A DNA stretch of 64,000 bases, taken from contig NZ_JACCCH010000001.1 of the NCBI RefSeq assembly GCF_013410945.1, positions 2,418,001 to 2,482,000 of the forward strand. Direction: 5' to 3'. The notes beneath the pieces were generated by a model, which saw only the letters and a program-made list of their open reading frames with translations, did no database searches and was not told the origin of the DNA. The position numbers and the translations under genes were made by a program. This stretch comes from Leifsonia sp. AK011. Lineage in GTDB: Bacteria > Actinomycetota > Actinomycetes > Actinomycetales > Microbacteriaceae. Positions 57,853 to 64,000 of this stretch are shown here, one piece after another (within the stretch, counting starts at the first letter, position 1; each line of letters starts with the position of its first letter).

Positions 57853-59076
57853 TCATGAATCACGGAGGATTCGCCTCACCCACCCTTTCTGCGTTTCGCG
57901 GGTAATCCCCTCAAGGTCGAGGGCGCCGAGAGTCGACATCACGTCGGTGAGCGAGAGGCCCGAGCGTGCCGCGATATCGGCTGGCTGACGGGCGGCGCGA
58001 GTACTGATGGCGTCGAGAACCCGGATCCTCAGGGGATCGTCCGTGGGGGCGGTGGCGGTGGCATCAGTGTCCCAGAGACCGGCGAGCTCCGCCATCTCCT
58101 CTGCGGTCGTGACGAGGGTGGCGAGGTTCTCGCGGATGAGGCGGTGGCATCCCGCCGACGCCGCACTCGTGACCGGACCTGGCACCGCTCCCAGTGGACG
58201 GCCGAGGGATGCCGCATGGTTGGCCGTGTTCAGCGAACCGGACCGCCATCCCGCTTCCAGCACGACCGTCGCTTGGCTCGCAGCCGCTATGAGCCTGTTC
58301 CTCTGCAGGAACCTCCACTTGGAGGGCTGGGCGCCGCAGGGCAACTCGGAGATCACACACCCGTTCTCGACGATTCGCGTGAGAAGCGCGTCGTGACCGG
58401 AAGGATAGAAGCGATCCACTCCCCCGGCGAGAAAGGCGACGGTGTACCCGTGACTCGCGAGAGCCGCTCGGTGGGCCATTCCATCGATGCCGTACGCCGC
58501 ACCCGATACGATCGCAAACCCGCGATCCACGAGACCGGCCGCGCCCTCCATGGTGACGTGTTCGCCGTAGCCAGTCGCGGCTCGTGCTCCGACCATGGCA
58601 ATCGACCTCTCGAGCCCAGCCAGTCCCACGACATTGCCTCGCATCCACAGCGCGATCGGCGCATGCTGCTCGAGGTCGTCGACTCCCGCGATCCACAGCG
58701 CGTCGCCGGGGACGGTGAGCCTCACACCGAAGCGGACTGCCTGGCGCAGCGCCGTGAGGGCGGTCGCCGAGGTGAGGCGGGGTACCCATCGATCCAAGGC
58801 CGCCCGGAGGTCCTTTTCGACCACGTCACTTTCCGTGCCGAGCATCACACGCACTCCCTCAACAGGGAGTCGGTCGATCACCGCTGAGAGTGCCGCCGCC
58901 GGGCCCAACTCGCGGATGAGCACACCCGCGACGCGGTCGCCGGGTTCCGCAATGCCTGACCACGCGGATCGAGCAAAACGCTCCTCGATCGCGTCACGAT
59001 CGAGCGACGCCCCGTCGACACTGACAGCTCGTATGAGCTCGGACACCTCCGCTTCCTTCAGCCCGAACATGGTCAT
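57853..59076 (-). CDS. dprA: DNA-processing protein DprA
   Basis: 407 residues from ATG 59076 (MTMFGLKEAEV), overlapping the comM stop by four bases (ATGA). The Rossmann-like DprA core carries SIAMVGARAATGYGE, VSGAAYGIDGMAHRAAL, AFLAGGVDRFYPSGHDALL and FLQRNRLIAAAS; a DML1-like winged helix ends the protein. DprA protects and loads incoming single strands with RecA in natural transformation. Longer upstream frames are shadows of comM. Confidence 0.95.
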   Translation of the reverse strand: MTMFGLKEAEVSELIRAVSVDGASLDRDAIEERFARSAWSGIAEPGDRVAGVLIRELGPAAALSAVIDRLPVEGVRVMLGTESDVVEKDLRAALDRWVPRLTSATALTALRQAVRFGVRLTVPGDALWIAGVDDLEQHAPIALWMRGNVVGLAGLERSIAMVGARAATGYGEHVTMEGAAGLVDRGFAIVSGAAYGIDGMAHRAALASHGYTVAFLAGGVDRFYPSGHDALLTRIVENGCVISELPCGAQPSKWRFLQRNRLIAAASQATVVLEAGWRSGSLNTANHAASLGRPLGAVPGPVTSAASAGCHRLIRENLATLVTTAEEMAELAGLWDTDATATAPTDDPLRIRVLDAISTRAARQPADIAARSGLSLTDVMSTLGALDLEGITRETQKGWVRRILRDS

Positions 59077-60608
59077 GTGGTGATCGCCCTCCTCAGGTAC
59101 AGCGCCTGACCGAGATGGCTGGCGTCGGGTCGTGTGGCGCCGTGCAGGTCTGCGACGGACCACGCCAAACGGAGCACCCGGTCGTAGCCCCGCATCGTCA
59201 GACCCCCACGTTCGAGCGCCCGATCGAGGCTCGCGGTCACGGCAGGTGGCAGGCGCATCTTCGGGCCACGCAGCCAGGAGCCCGGAACCTGGCTGTTCAG
59301 TCGCCACGGCGTTGCGGCCAGGCGTTCCGCCGCCGCACCCCGAGCCGTGGCCACGCGCGCCCGCGCCTCCGCGCTGGACGTCCTGGGCTCGTCCTGTGCC
59401 GCGCGCAAATGCGCGGCAGTGATCCGCGACACCCTGAACTGGATGTCGATGCGGTCGAGCAAGGGTCCGGACAGGCGACCGACATACTTGCGCCGCGACA
59501 GCGGAGGGCACGTGCACTCCGAGTCGGGCGCGCCGTACTGCCCGCACGGGCATGGGTTTGCCGCGAGCACGAGCTGGAACCGTCCTGGGAAGCTCGCCAC
59601 CGCGCTCGCGCGATGAATCGTGATGACCCCGGACTCGAGCGGCTGCCGGAGGGCATCGAGAACGGTCGGCTTGAACTCGGGAGCCTCATCGAGGAAGAGC
59701 ACACCGTCGGATGCCCGCGCCGCTGCCCCCGGACGGATCACTGCACTACCGCCCCCGACAAGGGCTGCCGCCGAGGCGGTGTGGTGGGGGCTCTCGAACG
59801 GAGGGCGGAGGCTCAACTCCCCTCCCACCGGCAACCCTGCCAACGAGCGGACCGAACCGACGTCGAGAGCCGCCTCGGCTTCCAGATCGGGGAGGAGCCC
59901 CGGCAGGCGCGCAGCGAGCATGGTCTTGCCAGCGCCGGGCGGTCCGAGCAGGAAGACGTGGTGGCCACCAGCGGCCGCCACGAGCATGGCCTCAACGGCG
60001 TCAGTGTTGCCGATGACATCCGCCAGGTCCCCCATGGGCTCGGGTGTGGACTCGACTGGCGTGCGGGCGATGGCTTCGACGGGTTCCGGGTCGAGTTCGC
60101 CGCCGTGCCAGATCGCGGCGTCTCGTAGCGAGGCCACCGGGATGACACGGATGCCCGGTACAAGACTCGCTTCGTCCGCATTGGCCGTGGGGACCATGAC
60201 CGAGGCGAACCCCGCGCGCGAGGCCGCGAGTACCGCGGGAAGGATGCCGTTGACGGGCCGCAACCTGCCATCGAGGCCGAGCTCGCCGATGTGCACCACC
60301 CCATGGATCGACTCCGGCTGGACCTCCCCCGCTGCCGCGATCACGGCTATCGCTATCCCCAGGTCGAACGCAGAACCCTGCTTGGGAAGCGCCGCAGGCG
60401 AAAGGTTGACCGTGATCTTCTGCCCTGGAAAGTCGCTGCCGGAGTTGCCGATGGCAGCTCTCACCCTCTCCTTCGACTGGGAGAGTGCGGCGTCCGGGAG
60501 ACCGATGAGCGCGAAGTTCGGGAGCCCGCTGGAGATGTCCGCCTCAATTTCGACCACCACGCCCGTGAGGCCGAGCAGCGCGATGGAGTGAGTGCGACCG
60601 ACGCGCAT
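59073..60608 (-). CDS. comM: YifB/ComM-type Mg-chelatase-like AAA+ ATPase
   Basis: 511 residues from ATG 60608 (MRVGRTHSIALLGL), one base overlapping the yraN stop. N-terminal Lon-like domain (GLPNFALIGLPDAALSQSKERVRAAI), AAA+ P-loop (LLGPPGAGKTMLAARLPGLLP, about 225), Walker B (VLFLDEAPEF), and C-terminal zinc-containing insert (NPCPCGQYGAPDSECTCPP). A branch-migration helicase in natural transformation. It is coupled to yraN before and dprA after. Confidence 0.95.
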   Translation of the reverse strand: MRVGRTHSIALLGLTGVVVEIEADISSGLPNFALIGLPDAALSQSKERVRAAIGNSGSDFPGQKITVNLSPAALPKQGSAFDLGIAIAVIAAAGEVQPESIHGVVHIGELGLDGRLRPVNGILPAVLAASRAGFASVMVPTANADEASLVPGIRVIPVASLRDAAIWHGGELDPEPVEAIARTPVESTPEPMGDLADVIGNTDAVEAMLVAAAGGHHVFLLGPPGAGKTMLAARLPGLLPDLEAEAALDVGSVRSLAGLPVGGELSLRPPFESPHHTASAAALVGGGSAVIRPGAAARASDGVLFLDEAPEFKPTVLDALRQPLESGVITIHRASAVASFPGRFQLVLAANPCPCGQYGAPDSECTCPPLSRRKYVGRLSGPLLDRIDIQFRVSRITAAHLRAAQDEPRTSSAEARARVATARGAAAERLAATPWRLNSQVPGSWLRGPKMRLPPAVTASLDRALERGGLTMRGYDRVLRLAWSVADLHGATRPDASHLGQALYLRRAITT

Positions 60609-60964
60609 CAGCCCACCCGCTCGAGGTGCTCGATCGTGACTGCGCCGACTCGCGGGGCGAGCACCGCCACCGCGTCGATGCGGACCCGACCACGTTGGTC
60701 GGGGTGCGCCTCGCACCATGCGCCCGCGAGCCTCCGCAGCCGCGCCAGCTTCACGGGTGTTATCGCCTCGAACGGATGCCCGTACGCAACACTCGACCGC
60801 GTCTTCACCTCGACGAACACGAGCTCGTCCCCGGTGCGAGCGATGATGTCGAGCTCGCCCTGCGAGCAGCGCCAGTTGCGCTCGATCACCGTGAACCCGG
60901 ACGCAGCCAGGCGCTGCGCCGCGAGGAGCTCACCCCTCCTGCCGAGGTCGTCTTTCGCTGCCAT
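60608..60964 (-). CDS. yraN: UPF0102 (YraN) family putative nuclease
   Basis: 118 residues. Conserved GRRGELLAAQRLAASGFTVIERNWR, QGELDIIARTGDELVFVEVKTR (the D and ExK of a PD-(D/E)XK-like site). Role unknown. ATG 60964 has GATTCT six bases upstream and no Shine-Dalgarno. It heads the yraN-comM-dprA operon by overlaps. Confidence 0.94.
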   Translation of the reverse strand: MAAKDDLGRRGELLAAQRLAASGFTVIERNWRCSQGELDIIARTGDELVFVEVKTRSSVAYGHPFEAITPVKLARLRRLAGAWCEAHPDQRGRVRIDAVAVLAPRVGAVTIEHLERVG

Positions 60965-61090
60965 GGGTCCAGAATCCCCCGGGCGGGACAGCTCGCATCG
61001 TGAAGACCGGCGAACTGTGGAGCATCCCTGAATGCCCAGCGGCCATGGGGAGAAGACCGCGAAGGCCGGGCCGCAAGCTTTGACGCGAGT

Positions 61091-61164
61091 GCTGGGGTTT
61101 GAACAGCAGCGCGCCGCCCAAACCTCAGCGCGCGACGCGGCGCTGAGCGACGTCCAACCCCAGC
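61091..61164. other. Multi-stem structured element after the LysE gene
   Basis: An outer perfect 9-base pairing GCTGGGGTT (61091-61099) with AACCCCAGC (61156-61164) encloses CAGCGC/GCGCTG (61126-61131 with 61140-61145). An alternative pairing, CTGGGGTTTG (61092-61101) with CAAACCTCAG (61119-61128, one mismatch), competes with it. It abuts the lysE stop codon and may end its transcript; no T tract is present. Confidence 0.5.
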
Positions 61165-61775
61165 TATCCCGCCAGGCCCACCAGCAGGCTCAACGCGATC
61201 GCGATCATGACCAGCGCGATCACCCCGTCGAGGATGCGCCACGAGACGGGGCGCGCGAACAGGGGCCGCAGCATCCGTGCACCGAAGCCGAGAGCGCTGA
61301 ACCACAGCACGCTGCCGAGGGCCGCACCGACCGCGAACCACCAGCGGTTCTCGCCATGGGTGGCGCCGATCGAGCCGAGAAGCACGACCGTGTCCAGGTA
61401 CACGTGCGGGTTGAGGAAGGTCAGCGCGAGCACGGTCAGCACAGCGGTGCGCAGCGAGGTCGGCGCACCCGCCGGGTCGGTGTCGAGTGTGGATGGCCGC
61501 AGCGCACGGATGCCCGCCCGCACGCCGTACCAGATGAGGAACGCAGCGCCGCCAATCCGCACAACCACGAGCAGCCACGACGCCTGCTGGATGATCGCGC
61601 CGAGCCCGGCGATTCCTAGGGTGATGAGCACGGCATCCGCCGCCGCGCAGATTGCGACGACCGCGAGCACGTGCTCGCGCCGCAGGCCCTGGCGGAGCAC
61701 GAACGCGTTCTGCGCTCCGATGGCGACGATGAGCGAGAGACCGAGGCCGAGGCCGGCGAAGAGCGAGGTGAACAC
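61164..61775 (-). CDS. LysE/ArgO-type amino-acid exporter
   Basis: 203 residues from GTG 61775 (VFTSLFAGLGLGLSLIVAIGAQNAFVLRQG), the normal N-terminus and length of the family; TACCGT (61787-61782) lies exactly six bases upstream. A frame open to 61832 would add 19 residues across the regulator's promoter and is rejected. Five to six membrane helices with FLNPHVYLDTVVLLG. Exports basic amino acids such as lysine or arginine. Divergent from a LysR regulator, the usual LysE-LysG pair. Confidence 0.93.
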   Translation of the reverse strand: MFTSLFAGLGLGLSLIVAIGAQNAFVLRQGLRREHVLAVVAICAAADAVLITLGIAGLGAIIQQASWLLVVVRIGGAAFLIWYGVRAGIRALRPSTLDTDPAGAPTSLRTAVLTVLALTFLNPHVYLDTVVLLGSIGATHGENRWWFAVGAALGSVLWFSALGFGARMLRPLFARPVSWRILDGVIALVMIAIALSLLVGLAG

Positions 61776-61830
61776 ATCACGACGGTAGGGCGCACCGGTC
61801 AATAACTCCAGTTCATTTTTCTTGCATACC

Positions 61831-61845
61831 ATTAGAATTGCTAAT
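61831..61845. promoter_or_regulatory. LysR-type operator overlapping the regulator's -10
   Basis: ATTAG-AATTG-CTAAT is a perfect 5-base inverted repeat. It contains TAGAAT (61833-61838), a near-consensus -10 eight bases before the regulator ATG at 61847, so binding would block the regulator's own transcription, as is usual for LysR proteins. Confidence 0.65.
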
Positions 61846-61846
61846 C

Positions 61847-62722
61847 ATGGATCTCCCCCAGCTCGAGGCCCTCGCTGCGGCCGTCGACACGGGCACGTTC
61901 GACGCTGCTGCGCGGGCACTCAATGTCACGCCCTCCGCGATCAGCCAGCGCATCCGCGCGCTCGAGAACTCCGTCGGCGGGGTGCTGCTCACGCGGGGCA
62001 AGCCCGTGACGGCGACAGCTGCTGGCATCCCCTATCTCCGTCTTGCACGTCAGATCGAGGCACTCGCAGCGGATGCCGCGACCGAGGCGACTCCAGAGAA
62101 AGGGGCGGCGTTCCCCGTCATACCGCTCGCCATCAACGGGGATTCCCTCGCCACCTGGGCACTCCCCGCGCTCGCGTCCCTCGCGGACGAGCTCACGTTC
62201 GACATCCACCGTGAGGATCAGGACCACTCGTGGGACCTGCTCCGCGACGGCACCGTGATGGCGGCGCTCACGACCGAGGCACGACCAGTGCAGGGATGCA
62301 CGTCCACCCCTCTCGGAGTGATGCGCTACCGCCCCATGGCCACGCCGGACTTCGTCGCACGCTGGTTCGGCGATGGAGTTGCAGCATCCGCCCTCAACGC
62401 GGCGCCCGTCGTGGTGTTCGATCGCAAGGACGACATCCAGGATCGCTACCTCCGCTCGTTCGGCAAGGGCCTCACTCCCCCGCGGCACCACGTTCCGGCG
62501 TCGACCGAATTCGCCGAGGCCGTGCGACTCGGCATGGGGTGGGCGATGCTTCCCGACCAGCAGTCGTTCGGTCCGGAGTCGCGCGGCGAACTCGTGGAAC
62601 TCGCTGGCGGCAAGCCCGAACACGTCGAGCTCTACTGGCAGCAGTGGGCGCTCCACACGACCGCGCTCGACCGGGTCGCCGACGCCATCGCGCGAGCGGC
62701 CCGCGAACTGGCTCACTCGTAG
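61847..62722 (+). CDS. lysG: LysR-family regulator (LysG/ArgP type)
   Basis: 291 residues from ATG 61847 (MDLPQLEALAAAVDTGTFDAAARALNVTPSAISQRIRALE), a standard LysR winged HTH, followed by a periplasmic-binding-like effector domain. LysG/ArgP sense intracellular lysine/arginine and activate the exporter gene on the divergent strand. Its 3' end overlaps the 83-residue gene on the other strand by 10 bases. Confidence 0.93.
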   Translation: MDLPQLEALAAAVDTGTFDAAARALNVTPSAISQRIRALENSVGGVLLTRGKPVTATAAGIPYLRLARQIEALAADAATEATPEKGAAFPVIPLAINGDSLATWALPALASLADELTFDIHREDQDHSWDLLRDGTVMAALTTEARPVQGCTSTPLGVMRYRPMATPDFVARWFGDGVAASALNAAPVVVFDRKDDIQDRYLRSFGKGLTPPRHHVPASTEFAEAVRLGMGWAMLPDQQSFGPESRGELVELAGGKPEHVELYWQQWALHTTALDRVADAIARAARELAHS

Positions 62723-62964
62723 ACGCGCACCACGATCCACTCGCCGCCGATCTGGCGGATGTCGAACATGCGCGAGCGGTCGTCGTCATCCGTGCCCTGG
62801 AAGCGCCATCCGACGAGATCGAGCGGGTGCGTGAGCCCCGCGATCTCGTCCTCAAGATGGGTCGGGGTATCGGTCACCCGGTAATGGCGACCCTCCCAGA
62901 CGAGGCCATACGGCACCCCGCCCTCGAACCAAATGGTGAGCCGCGTGGCATCGATCAGGGTCAT
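62713..62964 (-). CDS. Uncharacterised 83-residue protein with SOS-controlled promoter
   Basis: 83 residues, acidic and Trp/Arg-rich: RLTIWFEGGVPYGLVWEGRHYRV, VGWRFQGTDDDDRSRMFDIRQIG, ending GEWIVVRVYE. Mostly beta-strand by appearance. No firm family; the W-x-G-R-x-Y-x-V motif and the basic VRVY(D/E) end resemble the small DUF6504-type proteins associated with actinobacterial mutagenesis cassettes, but this is a guess. ATG 62964 follows GAGGAG by five bases. Two LexA boxes flank its promoter (62981-63040), so it is probably DNA-damage-induced. It sits between lysG and DUF2469. Confidence 0.8.
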   Translation of the reverse strand: MTLIDATRLTIWFEGGVPYGLVWEGRHYRVTDTPTHLEDEIAGLTHPLDLVGWRFQGTDDDDRSRMFDIRQIGGEWIVVRVYE

Positions 62965-62980
62965 GGCATCTCCTCGGCGC

Positions 62981-63040
62981 TCGAACTTGTGTTCGAAGAT
63001 TACGTCGAGTCATCGCGACACGCCAAAACATATGTTCGAA
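62981..63040 (-). promoter_or_regulatory. SOS promoter with two LexA boxes
   Basis: On the minus strand: -35 TTGGCG (63026-63021), an 18-base spacer and -10 TAATCT (63002-62997). Immediately downstream is a perfect LexA box TCGAACacaaGTTCGA (62996-62981, covering the likely start site); immediately upstream, overlapping the -35, is TTCGAACATATGTTTT (63040-63025), a second near-match. Both fit the actinobacterial SOS box TCGAAC-N4-GTTCGA. Confidence 0.85.
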
Positions 63041-63192
63041 TCTCGCGAGGTGTGGTCAAATTGGCGAGAGTCGTGGACATGTGCGCGCTTCTCGTCAAGC
63101 AGCGCGCTCTTTGCAGAATGGCAGGAACCCGAGGAACCCGAGGAGCCACAGGAACGAAGGGAGCGCGAGCTCAGGAACGCAGGAGGGGCGAG

Positions 63193-63516
63193 CTACTCGT
63201 CGAGCGCTAGTTCCTTCGGCAGCTCGAGCTCCTTCGCGGAGAGCTCCTCCACATTGACGTCCTTGAAGGTCAGCACACGCACGCTCTTCACGAAGCGGTC
63301 GGAACGGTAGACATCCCACACCCAGACATCGTTCATCGTGAGTTCGAAGTAGAAGTCGTGCTCGGTGTCCTGGCGAACCAGGGTGACCTCGTTGGCGAGG
63401 TAGAAACGGCGTTCGGTCTCCACGACGTAACGGAACTGGCTCACTACATCGCGATACTCGCGGTACAGCGCCAGTTCGACCTCGCGGTCGTAATCCTCGA
63501 ACTCGTCCTCGTCCAT
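63193..63516 (-). CDS. DUF2469 family protein
   Basis: 107 residues, very acidic (MDEDEFEDYDREVELALYRE), with the conserved YRDVVSQFRYVVETERRFYLANEV. A conserved actinobacterial protein of unknown function regularly found just after rnhB, as here. ATG 63516 has TAGACT ten bases upstream. Confidence 0.95.
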   Translation of the reverse strand: MDEDEFEDYDREVELALYREYRDVVSQFRYVVETERRFYLANEVTLVRQDTEHDFYFELTMNDVWVWDVYRSDRFVKSVRVLTFKDVNVEELSAKELELPKELALDE

Positions 63517-63577
63517 GCTGCTGTCGAGTCTAGACGCGTTTGGTCGGCGTTCGCCTATCGCTAGAGCAGATGGGTCG

Positions 63578-64000
63578 CTAGATCAGGGCGGGCTGCTTGA
63601 GCCAGGTGTGCCTGTGGAGGGGCGATGGCCCCAGCGTTCCGATCGCGGCGTAGTGGTCGGCGGATCCGTAGCCCTTGTTGCCGGGCCATCCGTATCCGGG
63701 GTGGTCGCCATCGGCCTCGATCATGAGGTGATCGCGATGCACCTTGGCGATGACGGATGCCGCGGCCACCGACGCGCAGTCCCGGTCGGCCTTGACTCGT
63801 GTCTGCACCCGTGGGGGCTTCACGAGCGCGCCCGTGAGCCAGTCGTGCGCGCCATCGAGCAGCACGACGCTCTCGTGGATACCCACGCCAGCTTCGTGCA
63901 GGGCGAGCAGCGCGCGCTTGCCGGCGAGCCCGAGTGAGGCCATGATCCCGATGCGATCCACCTCCTCGGCGCTTGCGAGACCGACAGAGGAGTAGCGCAC
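63578..64000 (-). CDS. rnhB: Ribonuclease HII, C-terminal part (5' end outside the window)
   Basis: At least 141 codons are open to the window edge. RNase HII removes ribonucleotides and RNA primers from DNA. The visible part holds the catalytic block RVKADRDCASVAAASVIAKVHRD, with conserved Asp and Ala-Ser-Ile/Val-Ala-Lys, and the end region HPGYGWPGNKGYGSADHYAAI. The N-terminal DEAGRG part lies beyond base 64000; a GTG or ATG near 64000 would be internal. The neighbour order with DUF2469 fits. Confidence 0.95.
   Translation of the reverse strand: MRYSSVGLASAEEVDRIGIMASLGLAGKRALLALHEAGVGIHESVVLLDGAHDWLTGALVKPPRVQTRVKADRDCASVAAASVIAKVHRDHLMIEADGDHPGYGWPGNKGYGSADHYAAIGTLGPSPLHRHTWLKQPALI

Noticed and set aside
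61776-61832. 19-residue extension of the LysE protein
   Set aside because: It crosses the regulator's promoter; family length and TACCGT spacing support GTG 61775.

Overview
This window is a high-GC (roughly two-thirds G+C) actinobacterial chromosome segment with tightly packed genes. The gene content and order point to the family Microbacteriaceae: the actinobacterial order rnhB - DUF2469 - yraN - comM - dprA - xerC - M23 peptidase - rpsB - tsf - pyrH - frr - cdsA, a cysteine desulfurase - mnmA - ligA - gatC - gatA block, DivIVA/Scy-type coiled-coil proteins, the GlgE pathway and a DUF222-HNH gene. No rRNA, tRNA, CRISPR array, insertion sequence or phage was seen. The assignment is by recognition of proteins and synteny, not by a database search.

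Layout. 1-1.5 kb: three poorly characterised genes, including a PD-(D/E)XK nuclease-like protein. 1.5-10.8 kb: gatB, then accessory genes (VOC protein, AraC regulator, SOS-box-preceded DUF222-HNH protein, EamA exporter, CGNR zinc-finger protein) and then gatA-gatC; two copies of a palindromic repeat family flank this accessory stretch. 11-19.2 kb: ligA, mnmA, two tandem cell-wall-binding-repeat (CWB2) surface proteins, cysteine desulfurase. 19.2-33 kb: glycogen metabolism (glgX, glgP, glgE, glgB) interrupted by lipoproteins, a TetR-MFS efflux pair and ybaK. 33-38 kb: sufU-sufS and an operon with a thioredoxin-like TPR protein and a large membrane/lipoprotein fusion. 38-44 kb: a 661-residue Scy-like coiled-coil protein, an AI-2E family transporter, hydrolase, Na+/H+ antiporter. 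44-51 kb: lytic transglycosylase, DivIVA-domain protein, cdsA, frr, an EamA gene, pyrH, tsf, rpsB. 51-64 kb: M23 peptidase, MMPL-MarR pair, xerC, SDR, metallophosphoesterase, GNAT, dprA, comM, yraN, LysE-LysR pair, a small SOS-controlled gene, DUF2469 and the 3' part of rnhB.

How the parts work together. Translation and its fidelity are served by gatCAB (Gln-tRNA/Asn-tRNA amidation), mnmA plus a cysteine desulfurase (tRNA 2-thiouridine), ybaK (mischarged tRNA editing), rpsB, tsf and frr. The glycogen genes form a branched alpha-glucan synthesis (GlgE, GlgB) and breakdown (GlgP, GlgX) set, with glgP and glgE transcribed divergently. sufS-sufU build Fe-S clusters. cdsA, DivIVA-type proteins, M23, transglycosylase and CWB2 proteins concern membrane and wall growth.

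The most notable non-coding signals are: (i) a promoter sandwiched between two LexA boxes in front of an uncharacterised 83-residue protein; (ii) a near-perfect LexA box before the DUF222-HNH gene; (iii) a recurring TANNNT hexamer exactly 6-7 bases before about 20 start codons, indicating widespread leaderless transcripts; (iv) a dispersed palindromic repeat that supplies the stop codon of one gene; (v) short tandem repeats of 14 and 16 bp that copy the stop-codon region of two genes; (vi) an over-represented GGATGCC/GGCATCC heptamer.
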